Made by a program: the position numbers and the translations under genes. Positions 1 to 12,600 of a stretch of DNA of 64,000 nt are shown here, one piece after another (the first letter of the stretch is position 1; each line of letters starts with the position of its first letter). The stretch is from Tetrahymena elliotti 4EA (lineage: Eukaryota > Ciliophora > Oligohymenophorea > Hymenostomatida > Tetrahymenidae), in the NCBI GenBank assembly GCA_000231825.2, contig JH720298.1, forward strand, positions 1,245,452-1,309,451, in the 5' to 3' direction. The notes under the pieces were generated by a model. That model was not told the origin of the DNA and did not search any database. It saw nothing but the letters and a program-made list of their open reading frames with translations.

Positions 1-239
1 ATGAATGGATATTTAAAACTAAACCTATTAGCAATCATGGTTTTACTTATTTTCACTTATATTGCATAGATATTTTCCCTTTTATTACATTGATATTTTA
101 AATTGAAGAAAATAAGATTAAAGAAATTTCATGTATTATTTCTCATAGATTACAATAATTTGATTGATTCAGTAATTTAAATTGTTGCCTAATTAAAAAA
201 GAAAAAATAATAATAGATTAATTAAAAATATTAATTAAA

Positions 240-914
240 ATGTTGAATAGAAGAGCTAATTACTAACTAATTTGCCAAAAACAAATAAATTTTAATTAAA
301 TTGAGTTGGCAGTTGATGAGCCTAGATGCCTATATAAGAATATCCTCCATTGCAAGAAGTTTGATAATTATTTACAATTTCAGCAATATACTAAAAGCTT
401 TAATGATCAATTAAATCAATCAAAATAGTAAATAAATTAAGAAGAAGAAGAAGAAACTTTTACTAATAATAAACTAACTCTGTCCAAAGAAAGGCTTACT
501 ACCTTCCTCAAATCAAGAAAAGGAAACATTTACAAAAATATTTTAAAGGGCTTTAGGAGACATATTTAAAAATGTTAAAATATTGAATAGTAAATAAAAT
601 ATGAGAATTTAACCTAAAATTCATGGAGCTTTAAAAAAATAAAAAGAAGAATCACTTAAACATTAAAAATTGATAACAGATGCAATTTAAGGTTTAAAAA
701 CTTATTAAAAAATGAAAATTTATAACAAATATTTATTTACTATCTGGAAAACTCAGAGCAGCTTTGGTTAAAAAACTCTAAATTGTCAAATAAAGAAGAA
801 TATAAGCATTATATTAAAATTATTTTATAAGCAAATGAACAAAAAATACTTCTTTAAAGTACTTGGCATTATCAAAAAAAAAGAAAATTTATATTTAAAT
901 CAGAAAATAATTGA
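240..914 (+). CDS. Ciliate-specific hypothetical protein, paralog A (224 aa)
   Basis: Single uninterrupted reading frame of 225 codons under the ciliate code, from the ATG at 240 to the TGA at 912-914. Many in-frame TAA/TAG codons read as Gln. The protein is basic and Lys/Asn/Gln-rich, with no signal peptide or membrane segment. The second half is strongly similar to the gene at 5100-5747: both share GNIYKNILK, TLKIDNRCNL, IYYLENSEQLWL and NKEEYKHYI. This conservation, with sequence drift elsewhere, is the main evidence that both are real genes. An acidic EEEEE run lies before the conserved half. I do not recognise the family and assign no function. An ORF at 1-93 just upstream could be a 5' exon, but no convincing splice joins it. 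Confidence 0.7.
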
Positions 915-1019
915 TATCAAACAGTATTCTTATTCTTAAGATATCTTTCTTTTAAAATGAAATTTTCTTTCTGATCATAAAAAAATATTATATTTTTATG
1001 TATTGAATGTAAAGAATAA

Positions 1020-1900
1020 AAAAAAATAATCTTATTTTCAATTTAAATGTTTTTCTTCTTTTTTTAAATTTATTCCTAATAAATTTTCTTTTTTTAGAGG
1101 AAATAACACACACATTACAATAAAAGAATCTAATGTTTTTATGTACTGAATCAAAAAAAGATCAAAAAAATAACCAAATTTCCAATTTAAATATGCTTTC
1201 CTGCTTTTTTAAATTTACTACTGAATAAATTGTCTTAATTATTTTCTTTTTAGAGGAGGAAATAACACAATTGCCATAAAAAAATCTAATGCTTTTATAT
1301 ATGTATTGAATTAAAAAAGATCAAAAAAATGATCAAATTTTCAATTTAAATGCGTTATTCTGTTTTTTAAAAATTTACTACTTTATAAATTTTCTCAATT
1401 TAATGATAGAGTATGGAAAAACCCTCATATATTTCTTTAAAACTAAATTTTTAAGGCTTTAATTCTTTAATTGTTAACAAAACTCTTTTTATTGAAATGA
1501 AATTCATAATTTAGATTATAGTGTGCCTCATTTAGTAAGCCAGTTGATTTCAAAAGTTATGATTAGTAAGGAGTTCAGGGAAAAATTTTAACTTCAATTT
1601 GAGGAAATAACACAATTACCATAAAAAAATCAAAAATTTTTATGTACTATTATTGTATTAAAAGAAGATCAAAACAATTATCAAAAAAAATAATCAAATT
1701 TTAGGTTTAAATATGTTATTCTGTTTTTTTAAAATTTATTAATTTCTAAATTTTCTTAATTTGTTTCATTTGAGAAAAGAGTATGCAATTACCATAAAAA
1801 AATCTAATATTTTTAAGTTTAATTATTGAATGGAAAGATGATCAAAAAAATAATCAAATTTTCAGTTTAAATGTGTTATTCTGTTTTTTTAAAAATTTTC
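1020..1900. repeat. Five-unit imperfect tandem array
   Basis: A core of roughly 55-60 bases (GATCAAAAAAATAA.. CAAATTTTCA..TTTAAAT.. TTATTCTG, then a T run) recurs near 1022, 1160, 1319, 1680 and 1838. Most units also carry an upstream GAGGAAATAACACAAT block followed by CCATAAAAAAATC. Spacing is about 140-160 bases, except that the third and fourth units are about 360 apart because of an insertion around 1420-1600. Units are diverged but alignable over most of their length. Confidence 0.75.
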
Positions 1901-2284
1901 TTCTTTTGGTTTGGTTTTATGAAAGATGGTTTATTGAATTTATTATTATATATTTTTACATTATTTTCTTGAGAAATCATGTTGTGTATGTGTCATATAA
2001 TTTTAATTATATATATTTAGTAAAAATAAAAAATATGATCATCTCACTAATTCAGATATAAAAAAATTTTTAAATCATTATTTTTTAATTAGAAAAATTG
2101 TTTTTTTGCTATTGTTTCCTTTTTCGAAAAAATAATAATATTGAGATATGTTTTAAACCTCTTGTTTTTAAATTTGATTCTGAGTCCGAAGTTGGCATTT
2201 AGGAAGAGCTTTTATTACTATTTTATTAGAACTACTTATATTTAATTGAAACCAGGGATCATTTGAATAAAATTTATCTATTAT

Positions 2285-2385
2285 TTATTACATACAATAA
2301 TACCCTTATATCATAAGAACTAGTAAATTTTATAATTTATTACATAAATAGTATGCTTATGATAAGAACTAGTAAACTTTACAAT
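2285..2385. repeat. Short direct duplication, about 45-50 bp
   Basis: Two adjacent copies built around ATAAGAACTAGTAAA, each preceded by TTATTACATA and followed by a TTTA-rich segment. The only plausible role is neutral intergenic sequence. Confidence 0.6.
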
Positions 2386-3459
2386 ATATATAAATTAATG
2401 AGCCTTCACTCCCCAAATTTTTTCAATCTATTGAATAAATCTGGAGAATATTAAAACGAAAAATAGAATCAATCACAATAACTATGAAGAAAGGGAAAAA
2501 CTTATTATATTATAAAGGGATGAATTATCTTAAGATAAAATTGAAAATTGTATGTATTATACACTTTTAGCTTAGAATTTAAAGGGCTTATGAGAATAAA
2601 CTTATTATTGAAACAAATGTTTTAATTTTTTTGTTATTTTTATGCTTACCACTTAAAAACTATTATTTCCATTAAGAATTATTTGTATTAACTATAAGAT
2701 TATCTTAATTAGATTACTTGTTTTTATTAATTTTGATTCAAATCATAAAATAACTTCAAATTTCTTTTTATTTAAAGAATTGATGATTAAAAAAATATTA
2801 GATATGAAGAAGTGTTCATGTAAAGAAAGATGCTTGGAAATTTATTTTTTAAGAGTTTTGTTTGCTATTATTAGTTTTTTGAAATAATTTGTGGACAGTA
2901 AGAAACATGTAACATTTTAAATGATTTTTATGAAGTTAAATTAGTAAAATTATAATGAGTGATATATTTTTTAACAAGTAAAACTTACTAAGACTTTTGC
3001 ACATTTGATTAGGGTTAAAAAAATTTCTGTAAGCTTATTGTCAGTTGTTATTATATTGCCTTAAATAAAGATTAAATAGTATTTTTTAATAGATGAATGA
3101 GCAAGCAAATTGCATAAAATTCCCAATTCTAAGATAGTTGGTTGTATGAAAATACGTAAAATATATTATTTTTTTTATCTATTTTACAATTATAAATAAC
3201 TCTGCTTTTGTAAAATAAAAATTTAGAAAGATAAAATTACTCAAATTTTTGATTTTAGTTATTACAGATTACACAAAATCTCTTTTAAATAAAAATTTTA
3301 CTCAATTTACTTAATTTCTTTGCTTTATTATTTTTCTGATTAGCTCCTAATGAAATCTAATTAATTTGTAATCATTATTGTTAAATTATATCAAGATATT
3401 TTTACAAGAATTTGATTATTAAATTTCTGATTTCATTCCAACTTTGGGTTTTTGTAATC

Positions 3460-3758
3460 AAATTTCTTACAAAATTTATTTAAACAATTTATCTACTTAT
3501 TGAATTTCAACCTCCATTTCAGCAATATTTCTTATTTGTATTTATTTCTTTAAGCATAAAACTTGAAATTATTTAAATATTTGTCGTCGATAGCATCTTA
3601 TTGCAAGTAATAAAATTTCTCTCAAAATTTATTTAAATTATAGATCTGCTTACTGAATTTAACTCCATTTAAGCAATATTTCTTACTTGTATTTATTTCT
3701 TTGAATATAAAACTTTGTAATATTAAAATATTTGTAGTTAATAGCATCTTTTTGCAAA
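3460..3758. repeat. Tandem duplication, about 148-bp units
   Basis: Unit one is about 3460-3608 and unit two about 3613-3758. Shared blocks in the same order include CAAAATTTATTTAAA, TACTGAATTT (TATTGAATTT in unit one), AGCAATATTTCTTA, TTGTATTTATTTCTTT and ATAGCATCTT..TTGCAA. The units differ by substitutions and small indels. Confidence 0.8.
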
Positions 3759-5099
3759 AATGTTATTTAGTGTTTGATGGTAGATAGATGACATAACATC
3801 TGTTTTCTAAAAACAAAAAAAAGAAATAAATTTAATATTAGGTTTCTTTTTTGTTTATAAAAATAAAATAACATCAAATTAACAACTATGTAAATAAAAT
3901 CTTCATTCATTTCACTATTAATAAATAAACTTATCAATAAATAATGAACAGAATTTCATACAAAAACTTTTATTTTTCTTGGTTTTTTTTATGTATGTAT
4001 GATTCTATTTATTAGGTTGAAACTTTGATATAATTTATAAAATAATAGCATATTAGAATTATTAAAAGTCCTCAAATATTTTTAATAATTGATTAATATT
4101 TCTTTATTAAAAAAGAATTATATTTGTATGATAACTGTCTCTCTGTCTATCTCTGTTTTTCAATAATTCTATTGACTAAAAATTAAATATACTTTGTTTT
4201 ATTTTAATCATAGTGCTATCTTGAGGAAAAAAATTAGTACAATAAATAGTATATACATCTATAATAACAAAGGACTTTTAATAGTAAAAGAAAATGATAA
4301 AAGCAAAATAAAAGATCACAAAACTCTATTCTTCGTATTTGGGATATGTATTAATGGTAAATGATTTTTGTAATTTATTTAGATTAATAATTAACTATTT
4401 ATCATAAATTAAACAACATAAATATTTTAAAAAAAGATAATAAGGAATTCTTTCAAATTAATTTATTACCTATTTGTTTGTTATTATTTTTAAAATTAAT
4501 AAGGGTGGGATTTTTTTAGTGAAAGATTTTTTAATTATTCTTCATTTGTAGTTTACTCATTTTTATTTAATTTTTTAAACAAATTTGTTGGTAAATTAAG
4601 CATATATCAGATAAATAGACAAGCAACAACAAAAAGGAGAAAAGTAATAAATTCATCAAATAATTTGATCAAAATACATACACTGCAAAGTATTTTTTAA
4701 ATCAGGATTCATGTTTTTATATCATATAAGCTCAAATAGTTATTTATTACGTCAAAGATAAAAGTCAAAAGAAACTAATAAATTCTTTCAAAAATTCACA
4801 TTTAAAAACAATCTTTAGTCATTAACTGAAATTACTGGTGGTTTTATCAATGTTTGCAAGTGAGGTTTTTCAGATATGTTTTAAAAAAAAAATTTTTTTG
4901 ATTGATCATACTGACTTTAAATAAATTTAACTGTTAATTGTTATCATTCTATTACTTAATTGCTCAATTAATAAATAAGAGTGACAGCGTGTGTTAGCTA
5001 TCAAAAATTTACTTGTAATTTTATTTAAATTGGTAAATATCAAATAAAATTATAATAAATGCTTAATTTAAACAATCACAAAATTGAAATTTGATAAAT

Positions 5100-5747
5100 A
5101 TGATCTAACCTGAACCCAAGATAGCAAAATACAAATTAATACGCCTAGATGTATCTCAAACTATTTAAAAATAATAATTAATTGCTGACGAGCCAAGATG
5201 TAAATATAAAATTTGTAGCTAAGAGAGTAACTAAGATAATCTTCTTTCATATAAGGAATACATGAAACAGCTTAATCAATAACCGAACTCTTAACTCTAA
5301 AAGAAACTATTTAATTAAAAACCAGAGTAGAATCAAGAAGTCTGTGAGTTTCTTAGCTAAGGTAAAGGCAATATTTACAAAAATATTTTAAAGAGCTTTA
5401 AAATGCACATAAAAAATTGCTAAAATTTTGCTCAACAAAGAATTTATGAAGAATTAATATAAAACTAGTGGAGCTTCTCAAATATTAAGAAGAGAATTTG
5501 CTAAACCTTAAAAATTGACAACAGATGCAATTTGAAGTTAAAGAATCTCTTTACTAACTAAAATCAATCTAAAATATTTATATATTACCTGGAGAATTCA
5601 GAGCAGCTTTGGCTCTAATCCTCAAGAATATAAAATAAAGAAGAATATAAACATTACATTGAATTGATCTTAAAAGCAAACTAAGAAAACATATTAATTT
5701 CAAAAACCCATCACTACAATAAAAAAAAAAAATCATGTACTAAATGA
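5100..5747 (+). CDS. Ciliate-specific hypothetical protein, paralog B (215 aa)
   Basis: Open from the ATG at 5100 to the TGA at 5745-5747 (216 codons) with the ciliate code. It is a same-strand paralog of the gene at 240-914. The N-terminal half is similar only around DEPRC. The C-terminal half aligns almost without gaps through GNIYKNILK, TLKIDNRCNL, IYYLENSEQLWL and NKEEYKHYI, ending in a Lys-rich tail. Preservation of the frame and of the TGA-terminated end suggests a tandem duplication under some constraint. There is no membrane segment, signal peptide or recognised motif. Function is unknown; the Cys residues in DEPRC and DNRCN are conserved between the copies and could matter structurally. 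Confidence 0.7.
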
Positions 5748-5878
5748 ATGACGAATTAATTAAAATTCAATCTTTTTAATGTTTATTTGTTTTTTTGCAT
5801 GTCTATCCTTAATAATAAAAAAATATCCTATTTCAAAACATCTCGAAAATAAAAATTTTAATGCTTGTTTTTGTGTGT

Positions 5879-5913
5879 GGGGTGGTAGAGTGAGTGGGTA
5901 ATGGGTGTGTGGG
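5879..5913 (+). other. G-rich patch with four G-runs
   Basis: In an otherwise G-poor region, G-runs occur at 5879-5882, 5896-5898, 5903-5905 and 5911-5913 with loops of 13, 4 and 5 bases. This fits a possible, weak G-quadruplex in the intergenic space just downstream of paralog B. It is not telomeric: no GGGGTT arrays are present. Confidence 0.5.
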
Positions 5914-6697
5914 TGTTAATTCTTGTTTTTCATTTTAACTCCAATTAAAATACTAAATGAAAATTCAAGCTATTTTTCTCTTTGTGAAAAATAATTGATT
6001 AAGATATTTTTCTATTTATGAAAGATGAAATAATTGATTGATATTCCTTCTATTTATTTTTTAAATTACTTATCTTAAATATTTGCATTAAACATACCTA
6101 CTTACCTACCTATCTAGTCAATAAATTGATTTGTAAAGCAAATATTAAAAATATAGTTTACACCTAAAAAAATATTTTAATTTGATTTATGTGATATACT
6201 TATCCTCAAGAGACATGCTCTATCCAATATTTTAAGTATTTTCGCATGAAACATGAACTTTCGCTTATATTTTTAGCATTTAAAATAGGATATAAACATT
6301 TTAGTTTTCGAATTCTAATTTTAAATAACCCCTAATTTGATTGATTGTTAAAAAGTGAGTGGATGAATGATTAGATCAGATTAATTAATTTTTTAGATAT
6401 TGCTTTTAATTGATAAATTTTATAGAAGGAAGGAAACATAAAGCTTTGTGGATATTAATTATTGCTTTGCATGAAAATTACATATTTTAAAAATCGTTTT
6501 TTTGCAGTTAAAATAATATTTTGAAAAAAAACACATATACTACTAAATAAATGCTTAAATTTATAATATAACTATGTGTATGTAATTGCTTTAAATTTTA
6601 TTTTTTAGAGATATGAATCCAAACTAAAAATAAAAAAATACATTTAATTATTTAATATGTATTTAATTCATTATTTATTGTTTACAACCTTTCAATA

Positions 6698-9600
6698 TCA
6701 TTTCAGTTCAGTAGATGCATTCAAGTGATTATCGTTAAAAGTGAATAGAGCATGCTCGGAAACTGTGTATATAGGATTCTTTAATTATGATTAAAGTTAT
6801 GTCTAATATTTGTCATTTTTGTATGGATTGCCAACAGAGTCGACAAAGCTGAGATCAGACTTACTTTTATATTAAGGAGTGCTTTGATTTTAAAGCAACT
6901 AAATAAACTCATCCTATCTATCTTTACGGAGTTTTTTCATAAAAATAAATGAAACAAATATGAAACTGAGTGTTAAGAAAAGAGGTAGTGCTACTAATCC
7001 ACTAAATTTAGCCCATTCTTTCATGGATTAATCATTTGCATCCAAAATGGGATTGATAAAAACAGCCTAGTTGCACACAGGAATTAGATATTTGTTATTT
7101 GTGCAAACATCAACAGTTGATTTATCAGAAATATCGCTTTTAAACATCAAATAAGGCTCGTTGTTGACGGGGTATTCTAAAAGCTAGAAAGTGTTATTAA
7201 ATGATAAAATTATATCGAAGTACAAATCTTAATTATCTTATCTAAATGACATAGATGAAAGGGCATAATTAAAAGAAGATGAACTGTTGGTATAATTTAA
7301 TGATTAAACCATAGATACTGTTTAGTTAATAACTAAGTTGCTTCTGGCCTTCACTTTTTCACCTTTTCATTTATAACAAAAAATGTTAATTATGTTCATA
7401 AAAATTAGCCATTTTTTCAATTATTCTTAAAAAAATCAGATATCACTCTTTTTTATTTTCTGTAATCCCTTTGTCACTAACTGCAAAATTAGATACAAAA
7501 AATTAAAATTTCTCCAAGTTATTCTGCTTATTTGTTTGTTAGTTGGTGTAAAATCTAAAAATAAGCTGGTGATTATGAAAAATAAAATCAACTTTAAATG
7601 AATGAATTTGTAATGGTATTTTCTATTGAAATAAAAATTGAGGGTGATAAATTATTAAAAAGTTGGTTTTTCTTTCTTTCTTTGTTTCTAATTTAAATTT
7701 AATCAGATTTTTCTTTCCTAATACAATTTGTAATATTTGTTAATCATCCATAACTTTACAACCAAAAATCCATTTATTTTCTATTTATCTTCTTGTTCAT
7801 TTTGTTCATTGTTTAATTATCAAAATTTCTTACAACAATCTTTAAAAAGTTAAGTAATTAATTATTTTTAAATCATCCTCAATTTATAAATGATTTCAAA
7901 TTTATCTAATTTTTGAAATAATTTTCCACATATTGATATTAAAAAGTAGCTCAAATACTTCGACTAATTTTTTGATCTTTTAACTATATTTTAAAATTCA
8001 ATAAAACAAACTAACAATTTATTATTAAAATGGCCAAATTTAACTTACTGTTTGTTTACAAAAGCTTTTAGTTATTTTTAGTTTGATAATTTTTATGCAT
8101 TTCTTTATTTAATTATATATTTGATGGAATGTTTATTTTTTTATTTAAAAAAATCAGTTAGTTACTGTTTATTTTTTTTAATTCAAAAAAATAAACTAAC
8201 AATTTATTTTTAAGTTGATTGAATTGGGCTAGGCTTACTATTTACAAAAAGCTTTTGACTATTTTCAGTTTATTTTATTATCTTTCTTTATTTAATTTTA
8301 AATGAATTTGATGTAATGCTTTATTTTTTAAAATAATCTGTTAGTTACTTGCTTACTACTTATTTATATATTTGTTTGCTTGTAAAAAACAATAATTTAA
8401 TTTAAAATCATCCTAAATTATCTGTTTGTGACACATTGATTTTTACCTGAAGGTAGATATTAGGCAAAAGGTAGATGAATAATAGTAAAAAAAAAATAAT
8501 TTTTTTACCTAATTTTTGTTTTTCTGGGTGTGTCATTTATTCATTTTAATCATCATTATCATCGCTGCTATTTCCATTTGAATTTTGATTAATTTTGTAT
8601 ATTTTAAGGATGCTCTTAAATTCTTTAATATTAGCTGCATCAGAACTTAAATCAATAGGTTGTGCACATGAAATCACAAAAAAGTTATGGAATTTGAGAA
8701 TAGTTTGTTAATTGTTTTGCACAACATTGTTGCACCAAGCATACTGGCTGTAAGTTATAATTTAAGATATATTATCAGAATCTTTGAATTCTGAGTTATG
8801 CCATAGCTATTTAGAGCTAACTTTTTAAACGTCTTTCTTCTTAATTATTTCATAAGGATCTTCTGATTAGAAAGTAGTAAACTCCATGATCGAAAATTCA
8901 TTTATAATGATAACACTTGAGTCATAAGAATTTGGTTGGAAAGTAATTTAGCTTCTTAAAGATGTAAAAGGGAAGAGATAAGTCTAATATGATTTAATAA
9001 AGCTATTAAATAAATCAGAGTAGATGTCCTCGTAATACGCATTGAAAACTAATTTTTTATTGCCAGAGCCTCCATCTAATTTATAATTACTTTAAAAAAC
9101 ATATTAATAAATACAATTATTGATAATTTTTTTTACTTTTCAGATGAGCTAAATGGAGGTAAAGACAACTTGAGTAAAGCAAGAATAACATACCTTTCTC
9201 CATCATCCCATCCAATGTTGAAAATGAAATCTTTCCTTTCCTGATGATTCTTATTAATATTCAATCTTGCTTGATTTGGGAAATGTAAAGGGAAATTAGC
9301 AACAAAATTCTACACTGAAATAAAGTTCAATCCAAAATCAGCACTGTTAATCTATTCTATTTCGACCATGGTAAAATAAGCACTTAAAGGATCATATCCA
9401 GACCAAAGAATATAAATAGTATTATCGTGTTATGCTTTTATGTCATTTGGATCACCACTTAAGTATCTCACAATCATAAATATAAAACCCTTTTATTTTA
9501 TTTCAAATTAATAAATTATTTTATGTGAAATGATTTTTACTGTTAAGTTGTTAAGATCGTCAGTCAATGAAATAATTTAAATATTCTTTATTTGTGATCC

Positions 9601-12600
9601 AGATACCATGCTATCCAAATCTTCTTCTATGAATAAAATATCAACATATCTTACATTACTTTTCATGGCCTTTTATATTTTTTATTAAATGAATTACTTT
9701 ATTATTTCTTTTTCTCATAAAAAATTATTTCTTACTATTTGCCAATCTTTACTCTGATCTTCTAAGGAAGCATAGTGGTTGATGTCTACATTGAATGTGA
9801 TATATATTTTGTTCGTTGTATCGTAGTTGCAAAGAAGAATGTAAAGATATGTGGTTGTAGTTTAACTAGATAAAATGCTATTGGAATAAATTTCTGAGCA
9901 ATCACAAATCTTAATATGATCAGGGATACCTCCTCTTGGTTGGTTTGAAGAATTTTCCAAATTTGGCTTGATTTCTATATCTGAATATTTAATTCTGAAT
10001 ATCTCTTTGAATTCTTATTTCATGTTTTGATTTATAACTAGCAGTTCATTTTCAAGCAAGTAAACAATTTGGTATGGGTTTCTGTTAGTTTACTTTATGA
10101 AACCTATGGTGGTGCTACTTTGATAGACATTCTTTAGCTAATCTGTATCTATGTAAGCCTTTACTTTTACATTTTGATTATTTGGAGGAGTCAAATAATA
10201 TTCTCCTATAGAACCCTTAACAAAAGTAGTATTCAACTTCATTTTTATATTTTTTCCATCACTTTCCAAATAAGTTTGGTTGTTTTATGCATAGTAGTAT
10301 ATAGGATTCTTATCTTAATCAATCAAATTAGTATCGAAGTTACTAAAGTCAGTTTCAAGAATTACCTCAGTTGATTAAGGATTTAAGTCTGTGAACAAAC
10401 TTATAGAAAAATCTACATGCTTATCAGAAGTTTAGAATCCTTCAGGAGTACCTTTAAACATAAAATAAAAATAATTCAAAATGGATATTTCTTTTCAAAA
10501 AAAATAATTATTCTAAGTAAAGTTATTATTATCTAAAACATTTTTAACCAACCATAAAATGAAAATGAAAAAATTTACTTTTAAGGCTGGAATCCTTTGT
10601 TTTGCTAAGACTGTAATCAAAATCCAAATGAATATATGGATAGAATATACATTGAATGGTAGGAGTAGGCAACTAGAATACTCCACATATATTTCCTTCT
10701 TGATATGGATTACCGAGCGATTATTGAACTTAACTAAAACTCTATTATTATTATAAAATTATTTATTCAATTAATAAAATGGTGTGTCAATTAATAAAAC
10801 TAAACTCTAACTTGCTTGTCTTATTGTTGCTCTATTTTTTTTATCTGATTGATTGATTCACCATTGATCTCTAGTGATATTAAGTAATCCTTATTGTTTT
10901 TAGCTTTTTTTTAAAAGAAAAATGTTTAAAAATTACGTAACAAAAAATTTGATAAGGAAAGATCTTAAAACTGAATTCAAATTTTTGTTCTTCAATTCAT
11001 TTTAATTTTTAGGTTTGTAAAAAATTATGATAAAATTCATTCTACACATCTTTATAAAGAAAATTTATGTTTTTAAATTTCTCCTTATGGCTTGCATAAA
11101 ATAATAAAAGGGGAAAATGTATACAATACATATCCAAGAAAAATAATATTATTTATTAGCAATAAGATGTATGCAGCTGATTATCCTAGTTATTAAAATG
11201 TTAATACACTTCCAGATAATAATAATAATAATATATGAATTAAAAAATATCCAGAAATTATTTAAAGAGAAGATTCTTAAAATTTAATTCTTCAAGAGAG
11301 TTTAATTAACTCTAAAATTAATTTTTAAGATATAATTTTTAGATTTTCTTAGTTTGAGATAAATTGTAAATCCAAAAATTATTTTAAGGAGATAAAGGGA
11401 TGGAAATTATCCAAAAATTATTTAGAGGAAAAATTTGAATTTTGAACTCAAACATACAGCTCTGAATTAAATTTTCTAGATAGAGATTATCTATTCAACT
11501 CTCTTAATTTGAAATAAAATGAAAAAAATTTGAAAGATAATGTAAAGTTCATTACTGACGTGAATTGAAATCATATTGTTTGTGATTTAGAATTATTGAT
11601 TGGTCATAATCTAGTAATCGTAGAGATTGACTTAACGGATAAACATTGGTTGGATCAAGTCATAGAGGTAGTAGTCAAATAGACAGTTGTTTTAGAAATC
11701 AATCAACAAGAATCGATAAGTTTGTCTATCATCGTTTCTCCATACTTTGACTGCAAAATTATTCATAAAATTATCAATATCGTTAATATAAACAATGTTT
11801 TTGGATTTCATTTGCTTTAAGTAGACTTAGAATTTTGCATCATCCATAAAATTTGGTTATTAATTCTCAATTTTTGCTTAATCTTTGTTTTTTTTGAATT
11901 AACCTGTAAAAACATTTTCCTAAAGTTATTGAATTTAGTGTATCATATCATACTTGGTAAAGTATCTGTCAACAGTTATTTATTATGTGATAAAGTTAAC
12001 TCTGTAAATTGTAATTCTTCCAGGAACGTTGCCTTGCTAGTTATGAGCTGCAAATATTATACCTTAGTCTAGCAAACTGACATCATAAGTATCTTGCAAT
12101 TAGTCTTTGTCTTAGAAGTCATATAAAGTTAGATCTGAAACTGAATTAGGGTTACTTTGGATGCTAAAAATAGCCATCTTTTTACCTAGTACAGATTGAG
12201 CTATTAAAGCATACTTAACTGTATTTGGAATACAGTAAATGAATAAAATTTGAACCTTATCTAGTTTAAGATTAATATTCAGATTTTTAGGAGTAGTAAA
12301 AGCTTTTCTTATCACTGTACCTGAAAATTTTTGACTTGATTATTTTTCAGAAGAATTAATTTCTTATTCAAAATCAAAATTCTTTTTAATATTTATTTTC
12401 TTTTGGTTTGTGCTTTTAAAGCTTTAGAGAGAGTACAATTTATTTTAAGGATTCTAGCACTAATTTACCTATTAGCCTTATGCATTGTTTTAATCTTTTG
12501 AAAAAGGGTTTTTCTTTTTGTCTTAATCTTCACTTTCATTGAATGATAATTCGTCATAAACATTCATCAAAGTTATGGAAGGAGTAGATAATAAAAGAGT

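Larger units (their letters stand above)
915..5099. other. AT-rich intergenic region with tandem duplications
   Basis: About 4.2 kb without a supportable gene on either strand. The short ATG-initiated frame at 1873-2061 lies inside a repeat unit and is low complexity. What can be seen is three sets of diverged tandem duplications, listed separately, plus A/T homopolymers. Confidence 0.6.

Noticed and set aside
1..93. 31-codon hydrophobic ORF at the window edge
   Set aside because: It looks like a signal or TM segment but ends at TGA, and no convincing splice links it to the gene at 240; the upstream context is outside the window.
10561..10756. Plus-strand ORF at 10559-10756 and similar short plus-strand frames at 10174 and 20629
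   Set aside because: They lie antisense to well-supported minus-strand exons and are shadows.
10861..11555. Open continuation of exon 5 of the large membrane protein gene
   Set aside because: The frame has no TGA but reads as Ile/Phe/Lys-rich non-coding sequence; a GT donor at 11554-11555 is a better end of the exon.
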